Source: Bifidobacteriaceae bacterium (GTDB lineage Bacteria; Actinomycetota; Actinomycetes; Actinomycetales; WQXJ01). Taken from it: a DNA stretch of 5,596 bases. Below are positions 1 through 5,596 of this stretch, in pieces. Below the pieces are notes generated by a model that was given only the letters and a program-made list of their open reading frames with translations, was not told where the DNA came from and did no database searches. The stretch's first letter is position 1. Each line of letters opens with the position of its first letter. Location of the stretch: NCBI GenBank assembly GCA_031265345.1, contig JAISCU010000330.1, positions 1-5,596 of the forward strand, in the 5' to 3' direction. The position numbers and the translations under genes were made by a program.

Positions 1-1847
1 ATCAACGCCGCGGCCCGCGATGCCCAAGGCAGCTCGACCGGCGCGCCAGCGTTGACGACCACCACGGTGCGCCGATTGGCGCTCAGGACTGCCTGGGCCA
101 ATCGGTCTTGATGGCCGGGCAGACGCAGGTCGGTGCGGTCATGGCCCTCCGACTCGACCTGCGCATTGGTGCCGACAACCAACACCACCAGGTCCGCTTC
201 ACGGGCAGCCGCCTCGGCTTGCTCGATCAACTCGTCGGGGTTCGAGTCCTCCGTTTCCAAGCCCAGAGTGAGGCTGAGGGCTCCCGCCAAAGCGCCGCCA
301 GCCGTCGCGCGTTCTAACTCGAACGTGACGCGAAGCGGTACACCGGCCTCGACGTCGATGTGCGCCGACTGGCTCGGCGGCGTGAGGATGGCCGCTCCCA
401 GATCGGTGCCGACAGGGACCGTGACGCAGTCGAGCAAGACGGCACCTCTGACCCTTATGATTCCGTGGCCGACCCCCGAGAAACCCAATCGCACGGTTCT
501 GGTCTCGCTCGGTGTCCAGTCAGTCGTGAGCTCCACGATCTGACTGGACTCGAGCGGAACGTCGGAGCCCAACCAGGTCAACGAACTGGCGAAACGGTCT
601 TCCTCGAAAATCACCTCACCGGTCGCGTCGAGGAAACGGACCCGTGCGCCGGCACCCCCGGTGGAAGGATTGCGAAGTTGCCCCAGGGGCAGGGCGCTGA
701 CGCCGGACTGAACCACCGCGCCGAGGGCGAAACGGATCGCGGCATCGGGAAACGCTTCTTGGATGCCTTCGAGGGGGGAGACGACCCTTTCGGGCACCAC
801 GGTCGCGCTGCCTCCGCCCTGAGACCGCGCCACGAGAGCATTGTGACCGATCACGGCGATCATCTTCGGCTTCGTGGTCACTGGCAGGATGCCGTCGTTG
901 GCGAGGAGGACGGTGCCCTCGGCGGCTGCTCGCCGGGCGAACGAGGGACCATCGACATGTTGTGGCGCGGGCGGCGGCTCGAATCCTTCCAAAGCGCCGA
1001 CCCTGGCGGCTAGCTGGAGCAATCGACGGACCTTGCGGTCGACAGCCTGCCGCGGGACATCGCCCGATTCGACGGCCTCCACGAGCGCGCTTCCCCAAGG
1101 ACCGTCTGGCCCAGGCATGGCCAAGTCTTGCTCGTGACGGGCGGCGTTGATCGAGCGCACCGCGCCCCAGTCGCTCACGACCACCCCGTCGAACTCCCAT
1201 TCTTCGTTCAGCGGCACCGCGAGCAAGGCGTTCTCGGTCGCGGTGGCGCCGTTGATCGCGTTGTAGGCACTCATCACGAGCCAGGCGTCAGCGTCGACCA
1301 CTGCCTCCTCGAACGGCAAGAGGTACAGTTCGCGCAACGCCCGGGCGCTGACCTCGGCATCGAGAGTGAAACGCTCGGTCTCGGAATCGTTGGCGACATA
1401 GTGCTTGGGTGTGGCGCCGACCCCGTTGGTCTGGAGGCCCGTGATGTACGCGGCGGCGAGCTGCGCAGTGAGGACCGGATCCTCGCTGAAGGCCTCGAAA
1501 TGTCGGCCGCCCAGGGGCGAGCGATGAAGGTTGATGGTCGGACCAAGCACCACATCCACGCCTTTGCGGCGTGCCTCGGCAGCCGCGACAGCCCCGTAGG
1601 CGCGAGCCAAGTCTGGGTCCCAGGCCGAGGCCAGGGCGGACGCCGAGGGCAGGTTGAGCGACGGCGAGCGCTCATCCCAGACCGGGCCGCGCACGCCGGA
1701 GGGACCGTCTGACATGACCATCGAACGCAGCCCGATCTCGGGCAGCGGCCAGGTGCTCCAGAAGTCCCTGCCGGTCAACACGAGCACTTTGCGGGTCAGG
1801 TCGAGGCGAGCGATCAGGTCGTCGAAACTGGGGCCGGAGGGTTTCAT
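1..1847 (-). CDS. Family 3 glycoside hydrolase (beta-glucosidase type) with PA14 insertion, C-terminus cut by window edge
   Basis: Probable cytoplasmic beta-glucosidase removing non-reducing-end sugars from beta-linked oligosaccharides or glycosides. 615 codons are read without a stop; relatives have about 800 or more, so the end of the second catalytic domain and the usual C-terminal fibronectin-III-like domain lie outside. The N-terminal barrel has the sugar-binding SDGPSGVR (46-53), LHRSPLGGRHFEAFSEDP (107-124) and PKHY (147-150). VVVSDWGAV (222-230) contains the expected nucleophile D226. Residues about 305-390 begin the alpha/beta sandwich, about 395-535 resemble a PA14 insert, and VGTNAQVESEGHDR (558-571) resumes the sandwich, with E567 the likely acid/base by alignment to E-[GA]-x-[DS]-R. 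This order matches the Kluyveromyces BglI type. The ATG is supported by AAAGGA five bases upstream and by the family N-terminus. No signal peptide is visible. Transcribed divergently from the transporter genes. Catalytic class is secure; exact substrate (glucoside, xyloside or other) is not. Confidence 0.93.
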   Translation of the reverse strand, partial: MKPSGPSFDDLIARLDLTRKVLVLTGRDFWSTWPLPEIGLRSMVMSDGPSGVRGPVWDERSPSLNLPSASALASAWDPDLARAYGAVAAAEARRKGVDVVLGPTINLHRSPLGGRHFEAFSEDPVLTAQLAAAYITGLQTNGVGATPKHYVANDSETERFTLDAEVSARALRELYLLPFEEAVVDADAWLVMSAYNAINGATATENALLAVPLNEEWEFDGVVVSDWGAVRSINAARHEQDLAMPGPDGPWGSALVEAVESGDVPRQAVDRKVRRLLQLAARVGALEGFEPPPAPQHVDGPSFARRAAAEGTVLLANDGILPVTTKPKMIAVIGHNALVARSQGGGSATVVPERVVSPLEGIQEAFPDAAIRFALGAVVQSGVSALPLGQLRNPSTGGAGARVRFLDATGEVIFEEDRFASSLTWLGSDVPLESSQIVELTTDWTPSETRTVRLGFSGVGHGIIRVRGAVLLDCVTVPVGTDLGAAILTPPSQSAHIDVEAGVPLRVTFELERATAGGALAGALSLTLGLETEDSNPDELIEQAEAAAREADLVVLVVGTNAQVESEGHDRTDLRLPGHQDRLAQAVLSANRRTVVVVNAGAPVELPWASRAAAL

Positions 1848-2029
1848 GGGTATCCTTTCGTTGGTGAGAATCTACCACCCCAACGGTGCGAACGAGCGTC
1901 GATGGTGCGCTTGACCGGCAATATGACTCGCTATTCAATACTGGCTGAACGTGCACTATTGGCGCTACGCTGGTAAAGTTCGAGGCGGCTCCCGTTGAGC
2001 TGCCCCACTACGACGAGGTAAGGACGAAT
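1848..2029. promoter_or_regulatory. Divergent promoter region between GH3 gene and transporter operon
   Basis: This 182-bp gap separates two divergently transcribed genes, so it must hold the start signals for both. It is more AT-rich than its flanks around 1919-1980. Visible signals are AAAGGA on the minus strand (1853-1858) for the GH3 gene and AAGGA (2020-2024) for the binding protein, each five bases from its ATG. CAATA occurs at 1919-1923 and 1936-1940, with its inverse TATTG at 1957-1961. TGAACGTGCA (1946-1955) is an imperfect palindrome with a central CG, a shape seen in LacI-family operators. GGTGCG is repeated at 1885-1890 and 1904-1909. No well-known operator is recognised, and no coding potential is apparent. 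Confidence 0.7.
1911..1939 (+). promoter_or_regulatory. Candidate sigma-70-type promoter for the transporter operon
   Basis: TTGACC (1911-1916) is a good match to a -35 element. The AT-rich stretch TATTCAAT (1932-1939) follows at a spacing of 15 bp (reading TATTCA) or 17 bp (reading TTCAAT), both only fair -10 matches. Transcription would start around 1945, leaving a leader of roughly 85 bases before the binding-protein ATG. It is the best plus-strand pair I can find in the gap, but it is a motif match only. Confidence 0.3.
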
Positions 2030-3607
2030 ATGCGCAAACGCAATTTGAGGCTCATCGCCACTTCGGCGGCACTGGCTGTCGCCGTCTTGGGCATGGGCGC
2101 GTGCTCCAACAATGATTCGCCATCAACCAAGCCTTCCACAGGCCAAACGGGCGAAGCGGCGGAAGCCGCCGTGCTAACGCTCGGCAGCACCGTTGTCCCG
2201 CAGTCATGGGACCCGGCCCAGGTCGGCGACGCGAACTACAAACCGTACGCGCAAGCCGCCTACGATTCGCTGCTGCGCCGCGAGCCAGGCGGTGAGTATG
2301 TTCCGATGTTGGCGACGGCCTGGGAACTGAGCGACGACAACAAGACCTTGTCGCTGACGTTGCGCGACGACGTCACATTCTCCGATGGCGCGCCTTTCAA
2401 CGCCGAAGCCGTGAAGGCGAATTTTGAGCACTTCGCCCAGGCCAACGGCCCGCTGGCGGTGCAACTCGCGGGCTTCGAGTCTGCGGAAGCCACCGACGAT
2501 ACCCACGTCACGGTGACGTTCGCCGAGGCTATTCCCGATATCGTCTACAACTTGTCCGATGCCGCTGGCCGCATGGCCAGTCCCGCCGCGCTGGGCGACT
2601 CCAAGCTCGAGACGGTGCCGGTCGGGTCCGGCCCCTACGTCATGGACGAGTCGGCCACCGTTCAGGGGTCCACCTACACTCTGACCGCCCGCGACGACTA
2701 TTGGGCCAAGGACCTCCAGAAATACGGCCAAGTGGTGTTCAAGATCTTCGCCGATGAGACGGCCTTGGTCAATGCGCTCAAGAGCGGGCAAGTCGATGCG
2801 GGCAACTTGTCGGCAGCCGATAACGTGGCGTCGGTTCAGGCGGATGGCATGGCCGTGCTGCACCCCGAATACCATGTCTCGTGGTGGGGCCTGATCATGT
2901 TCGACCGCTCTGGCGCGCTGGTTCCTGAACTGGCCGACGTCAGGGTCCGCCAGGCGATGGCCTGCGCGATCGATCGAGCAGCCCTGGGCAGCGCTGTCCT
3001 GGGCATTGATGACGGAGCCCTTGACACTCAAGTGTTTTCCGAGGCCTCACCGGCCTATCTGCCCGAGCTGACCGACTACTACAGCTACGACCTGGACAAG
3101 GCCAAGAGCTTGATGGCCCAGGCCGGGGTCACCGGCTTCACATTGCCAATGCCTTCGGTCACCGGGTTGATGATCCCGGCGGTGACGACCGGCATGTCCC
3201 AGCAGTTCGCCGAGATCGGCATCACGGTGGAGTACACCGAGGTTCCGATCACCTCCTATCTCGACGAACTCATGCAAGGAAAATGGGCAGTTGGATACAT
3301 GGTGCTGGGTGCCGTGCCGACGGATTGGTCAGTCGTCCAGAACTACATCACATCGAGCTCTCCCTGGAACCCGTTGAAGGATTCGGCCCCCGAGCTCCAA
3401 GGTTACATTGACGCGATTCCGGGCCAAAGCGATTCGGAGCGGACGGCCTCGTATCAGGCCATCAACCGTTTCATGGTGGAAAACGCGTGGTTCGAGCCCT
3501 GGTTCTGGGCCGAGGAGAACTACGCGGTCAACGAGGACGTGGTCCAGGTCGAACTGCAACTCGAGCAGAACATCCCGTCCATCTACAACTACTCGCCAGT
3601 GTCATAA
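2030..3607 (+). CDS. ABC transporter family 5 solute-binding lipoprotein (peptide/nickel/oligosaccharide type)
   Basis: Extracellular ligand-binding subunit of an ABC importer, anchored to the outer face of the membrane by a lipid. The 525-residue length is normal for the family. Residues 1-24 form a lipoprotein signal: basic MRKR, a hydrophobic core, then GMGAC with C25 as the lipidated cysteine, followed by a Ser/Asn/Thr/Gly-rich tether to about residue 45. Family 5 hallmarks appear in order: LTLRDDVTFSDGAPFNAEAV (109-128), PVGSGPYVM (197-205), DVRVRQAMACAIDRAAL (303-319), YDLDKAKSLMAQAG (353-366) and FAEIGITVEY (393-402). The start is supported by AAGGA five bases upstream and by the signal peptide. 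It is the first gene of a probable operon with the two permeases. The neighbouring GH3 gene hints at a beta-linked oligosaccharide ligand, as for Thermotoga beta-glucoside binders of this family, but the sequence alone does not exclude peptides. Confidence 0.93.
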   Translation: MRKRNLRLIATSAALAVAVLGMGACSNNDSPSTKPSTGQTGEAAEAAVLTLGSTVVPQSWDPAQVGDANYKPYAQAAYDSLLRREPGGEYVPMLATAWELSDDNKTLSLTLRDDVTFSDGAPFNAEAVKANFEHFAQANGPLAVQLAGFESAEATDDTHVTVTFAEAIPDIVYNLSDAAGRMASPAALGDSKLETVPVGSGPYVMDESATVQGSTYTLTARDDYWAKDLQKYGQVVFKIFADETALVNALKSGQVDAGNLSAADNVASVQADGMAVLHPEYHVSWWGLIMFDRSGALVPELADVRVRQAMACAIDRAALGSAVLGIDDGALDTQVFSEASPAYLPELTDYYSYDLDKAKSLMAQAGVTGFTLPMPSVTGLMIPAVTTGMSQQFAEIGITVEYTEVPITSYLDELMQGKWAVGYMVLGAVPTDWSVVQNYITSSSPWNPLKDSAPELQGYIDAIPGQSDSERTASYQAINRFMVENAWFEPWFWAEENYAVNEDVVQVELQLEQNIPSIYNYSPVS

Positions 3608-3619
3608 TCGTCGCATCGA

Positions 3620-3652
3620 ACGAGGGGGAGTTCCGGCCGAACTCCCCCTCGT
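3620..3652 (+). terminator. Strong intercistronic hairpin after the binding-protein gene
   Basis: ACGAGGGGGAGTTC (3620-3633) and GAACTCCCCCTCGT (3639-3652) are perfect 14-bp inverted arms around the five-base loop CGGCC, beginning 12 bases after the binding-protein stop codon. No T-run follows, so it is not a classical intrinsic terminator. In binding-protein-dependent operons such hairpins often act as partial terminators or protect the upstream mRNA from 3' decay, giving more binding protein than permease; that role is inferred here. The structure itself is certain. Confidence 0.7.
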
Positions 3653-3657
3653 GACGC

Positions 3658-3670
3658 GATCAGCCTGATC
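3658..3670. repeat. Small perfect palindrome touching the DppB-type start codon
   Basis: GATCAG (3658-3663) and CTGATC (3665-3670) are perfect 6-bp inverted repeats around a single C. The right arm ends one base before the ATG at 3671 and occupies the place where a ribosome binding site would be expected. A one-base loop cannot close as a simple RNA hairpin without opening the inner pairs, so an RNA role is uncertain. It may be a protein-binding site or chance. Confidence 0.4.
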
Positions 3671-4612
3671 ATGTTGAAGTTCATCGCCAAGCGCGCAGTT
3701 GCGGGAGCGGGACTCCTGTTCCTGATCCCGTCGCTCGCCTTCGCCCTGATGCATCTGTCCTCGGATGGTGTGGCCCGTCAGCTTCTCGGGCGGATGGCGA
3801 CCCAGGAACAGATCGCTGCCAAGACGGCCGAACTCGGGCTCGACAAGCCGTTCTTCGAGCAGTACATCAATTGGCTCGGTCACGCGCTTCAAGGCGATCT
3901 GGGCGCGTCCTGGTACACCAGCGAACCAGTCTTCCAAGCCTTGACGACCCGGCTCCCGGTGACGCTGAGCCTGGTCGGTCTGACCACGATCATCGCTGCC
4001 GTGGTGTCAATCATCCTGGGCTTGACTTCCGCCATCTTCCGCGGCTGGCTGGACAAGCTGGTCCAGATCGTCGCGATTGTCGGATTCGCCCTGCCGGGAT
4101 TTTGGCTCGCCCTAGTGTTGGTGACGGCACTGGCGGTCCGTCTGGGCTGGTTCCCCGCAACTGGGTACGTGCCGTTCGGAGTATCGCTGTCAGGTTGGGC
4201 TGAATCGTTGACTCTGCCGGTGCTGTCGCTCTCGCTGGGCGCGGTGGCGGCGGCGGCCCAGCAAATCCGTAGCGCCGTGATCGATGTGCTGCGTCAAGAT
4301 TGGGTGAGGACGCTGCGCTCGCGGGGCCTGCCGAGACGTTCAGTGATCTTCAAACATGTGCTGCGCAGCGCGGGCGTCTCAGGGCTGACCGTGCTGGGGC
4401 TTCAATTCGTCGGACTTATCGGCGGCGCCGTGTTCGTCGAACGGATTTTCGCATTGCCCGGAATAGGGCAGATGATTGTGCAATCCACCAGTCAAGGCGA
4501 TGTGCCATTTGTGCTCGGTGTCGTGGTCGTCACAACGATTATTGTGGTGGTGGTCAATTTGCTGATCGATTTGGGTATCGGGTTCCTCAACCCGAAAGCG
4601 CGGTTGACATGA
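3671..4612 (+). CDS. ABC transporter permease, DppB/OppB type
   Basis: Integral membrane subunit forming half of the translocation channel. At 313 residues it has normal length. The N-terminus MLKFIAKRAVAGAGLLFLIPSL (basic, then hydrophobic) is typical of DppB proteins and supports this start. Next comes the extracellular section with LGLDKPFFEQYINWL (55-69) and the family signature QGDLGASWYTSEPV (74-87). Further membrane segments lie at about 98-120, 133-157, 178-198, 237-258 and 279-303. The cytoplasmic EAA loop that docks the ATPase is visible at DWVRTLRSRGLPRRSVIFKHVL (split as 210-219 and 220-231, conserved G219). FVERIFALPGIGQMIV (255-270) is another strong family signature. The gene lies 63 bases after the binding protein, separated by a strong hairpin, and no Shine-Dalgarno sequence is visible before the ATG, suggesting lower expression than the binding protein. 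Its stop overlaps the next gene's start. Transported substrate is not defined by this subunit. Confidence 0.94.
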   Translation: MLKFIAKRAVAGAGLLFLIPSLAFALMHLSSDGVARQLLGRMATQEQIAAKTAELGLDKPFFEQYINWLGHALQGDLGASWYTSEPVFQALTTRLPVTLSLVGLTTIIAAVVSIILGLTSAIFRGWLDKLVQIVAIVGFALPGFWLALVLVTALAVRLGWFPATGYVPFGVSLSGWAESLTLPVLSLSLGAVAAAAQQIRSAVIDVLRQDWVRTLRSRGLPRRSVIFKHVLRSAGVSGLTVLGLQFVGLIGGAVFVERIFALPGIGQMIVQSTSQGDVPFVLGVVVVTTIIVVVVNLLIDLGIGFLNPKARLT

Positions 4613-5596
4613 GCGATCCTGAACTCGTCGAATTGTCCTCGCCCAGCGCTCCTGGAGGCGGTCTGCTAAGGCGGACCTTGAGCAATCCGGCCGGGGCGGC
4701 ATCGGTGCTGATTCTGCTCACGATCATCGTGATGGCGATCATCGCTCCGCTGGTCGCGCCCCAGGGTCCGAATTATGGTGATCTCCACGAGGTCCTCAAA
4801 CCCGGCTCTGCCGACCATGTGCTCGGCACTGACGGCGCCGGCCGCGACGTTTTCGCGCGGTTGGTGTTCGGTGCACGAGCCTCGCTGACAGGGGCGTTGT
4901 TGTCAGTCGGAATCGCGGCCGTCGTCGGCATTCCTTTCGGCATGATGGCCGGATTCTATGGCGGGTGGTTTGACACGGTTGGTCTCTGGATCTCGAGTCT
5001 GCTGATGGCGCTGCCCGGGATCGTCGTCTTGTTGGCTTTCCGGGCATCGGTGAGCCCATCAATGTGGGCCGCGATGGCCGTGTTCGGCGTCCTTCTGGCC
5101 CCGTCTTTCTTCAATCTGGTCCGCGCCGGGGTCGCATCGGTTCGCAACGAGCTGTACGTGGACGCCGCCCGCGTGTCCGGGGTGAGCGACGTCCGGATCA
5201 TCAGCCGTCACGTTCTGCGAGTCGTGAGGGCACCGATAATCATTCAGGCCGCGATGGTGATGGCCATCGCCTTGATGATCCAATCGGGCTTGGAGTTCCT
5301 TGGCTTGGGCGATCTGAGCACTCCAAGTTGGGGATCGATGCTGAACGAGGGCTTCCAGAATATTTTCCGGGCCGAGCACCTGGTGATGTGGCCGGGCCTC
5401 ACTCTAACGGTCACCATCGGCGCGCTGGCGCTGCTGGCCAACGCCCTGCGAGACGCGCTCGACGGATCGGGTGGAGGACCGGGCAAGGGGAAGGCGCGGA
5501 AGAAGGAGTCTCCTGCCACCGCGCGCCGTGCCGTGAAGGACGCTCCGGAACCCCTGGATCCTCCGGACCCGGCGGAACCCGGTTCCCTGGTCAGCG
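4609..5596 (+). CDS. ABC transporter permease, DppC/OppC type, probably fused to an ATPase domain; 3' end cut by window
   Basis: Second channel subunit, partner of the DppB-type protein. The start ATG overlaps the upstream stop as ATGA, a translational coupling arrangement; no separate ribosome binding site is evident. 329 codons are open to the window edge. A cytoplasmic N-tail (1-28) precedes a membrane helix at about 29-51, then the family signature HVLGTDGAGRDVFARLVFGAR (split 70-80 and 81-90). Further helices lie at about 94-116, 128-147, 152-171, 209-232 and 262-281. The EAA loop is ELYVDAARVSGVSDVRIISR (181-200), followed by HVL; LEFLGLGDLSTPSWGSML (228-245) is another hallmark. A normal DppC would end near residue 285-290. 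Here a Gly/Lys/Arg-rich then Pro/Asp/Glu-rich tail (285-326) leads into GSLVS, which resembles the first strand of DppD-type ATPases (LLSVxxLxV). A permease-ATPase fusion, known in Actinomycetota, is therefore likely; a merely extended tail remains possible. Confidence 0.92.
   Translation, partial: MSDPELVELSSPSAPGGGLLRRTLSNPAGAASVLILLTIIVMAIIAPLVAPQGPNYGDLHEVLKPGSADHVLGTDGAGRDVFARLVFGARASLTGALLSVGIAAVVGIPFGMMAGFYGGWFDTVGLWISSLLMALPGIVVLLAFRASVSPSMWAAMAVFGVLLAPSFFNLVRAGVASVRNELYVDAARVSGVSDVRIISRHVLRVVRAPIIIQAAMVMAIALMIQSGLEFLGLGDLSTPSWGSMLNEGFQNIFRAEHLVMWPGLTLTVTIGALALLANALRDALDGSGGGPGKGKARKKESPATARRAVKDAPEPLDPPDPAEPGSLVS

Noticed and set aside
360..1712. Plus-strand open frames (such as 360-1013 and 1128-1712) across the GH3 gene
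   Set aside because: They lie antisense to a continuous, motif-confirmed GH3 frame and their translations are Arg/Gly-rich without domain features.
1..1847. Possible frameshift or pseudogene in the GH3 gene, because several shorter minus-strand frames appear there
   Set aside because: Translating from 1847 gives one uninterrupted frame to the window edge with all expected motifs in order, so the gene appears intact as far as it can be seen.
1863..1879. GGTG/CACC inverted repeat near the GH3 ribosome binding site
   Set aside because: Only four base pairs with a nine-base loop; too weak to call as an operator or RNA structure.
1672..1956. Minus-strand frame starting at 1956, upstream of the GH3 start
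   Set aside because: It runs in a different frame from GH3 through the intergenic gap and has no family resemblance; GH3 begins at 1847 with a good ribosome binding site.
2505..2519. Perfect 7-bp inverted repeat (ACGTCAC-G-GTGACGT) in the binding-protein gene
   Set aside because: It falls on codons for His-Val-Thr-Val-Thr, where GC-rich codon choice creates such palindromes easily; no regulatory context.
2565..2580. CTGGCC-GCAT-GGCCAG inverted repeat in the binding-protein gene
   Set aside because: A short GC-rich stem inside coding sequence, expected by chance at this base composition.
2204..3031. Long minus-strand open frame (275 codons) opposite the binding-protein gene
   Set aside because: It is a low-stop artefact of high-GC coding sequence on the other strand; its translation has no recognisable motif, while the plus-strand protein is a clear family 5 binding protein.

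Overview
The window looks like chromosomal DNA from a high-GC Gram-positive bacterium (Actinomycetota). This rests on the G/C-rich third codon positions, a lipoprotein signal with a short Ala/Val core, AAGGA-type ribosome binding sites and the style of the transporter proteins. The genus cannot be read from the sequence. I see no mobile elements, tRNA or rRNA genes, or CRISPR repeats.

Layout: (1) Positions 1847 down to 1 (minus strand) hold the first 615 codons of a family 3 glycoside hydrolase (beta-glucosidase type) with a PA14-like insertion; its C-terminus is outside the window. (2) Positions 1848-2029 are a 182-bp divergent intergenic region that must carry the promoters of both flanking genes. 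It has a candidate plus-strand promoter and small repeats. (3) Positions 2030-3607 (plus) encode a lipid-anchored family 5 solute-binding protein. (4) Positions 3608-3670 hold a strong 14-bp hairpin and then a small palindrome that touches the next start codon. (5) Positions 3671-4612 (plus) encode a DppB-type permease. (6) Position 4609 to the window end (plus) encodes a DppC-type permease that overlaps the previous gene by an ATGA. Its long hydrophilic tail, running off the window, suggests fusion to an ATPase domain.

The parts fit together as an importer plus an intracellular enzyme. The lipoprotein captures a ligand outside the cell, the DppB/DppC pair moves it across the membrane, and ATPase subunits (expected just downstream) power transport. 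Transporters of this superfamily usually carry peptides or nickel, but several in Thermotoga and other bacteria import beta-linked oligosaccharides and lie beside glycoside hydrolases. The divergent GH3 enzyme lacks a signal peptide, so a beta-glucoside uptake-and-cleavage locus is a reasonable hypothesis; the substrate is not proven by the sequence.

No radically new system is evident. The points most worth a second look are the hairpin plus start-codon palindrome between binding protein and permease, the probable permease-ATPase fusion, and the pairing of a peptide-type transporter with a GH3 enzyme.
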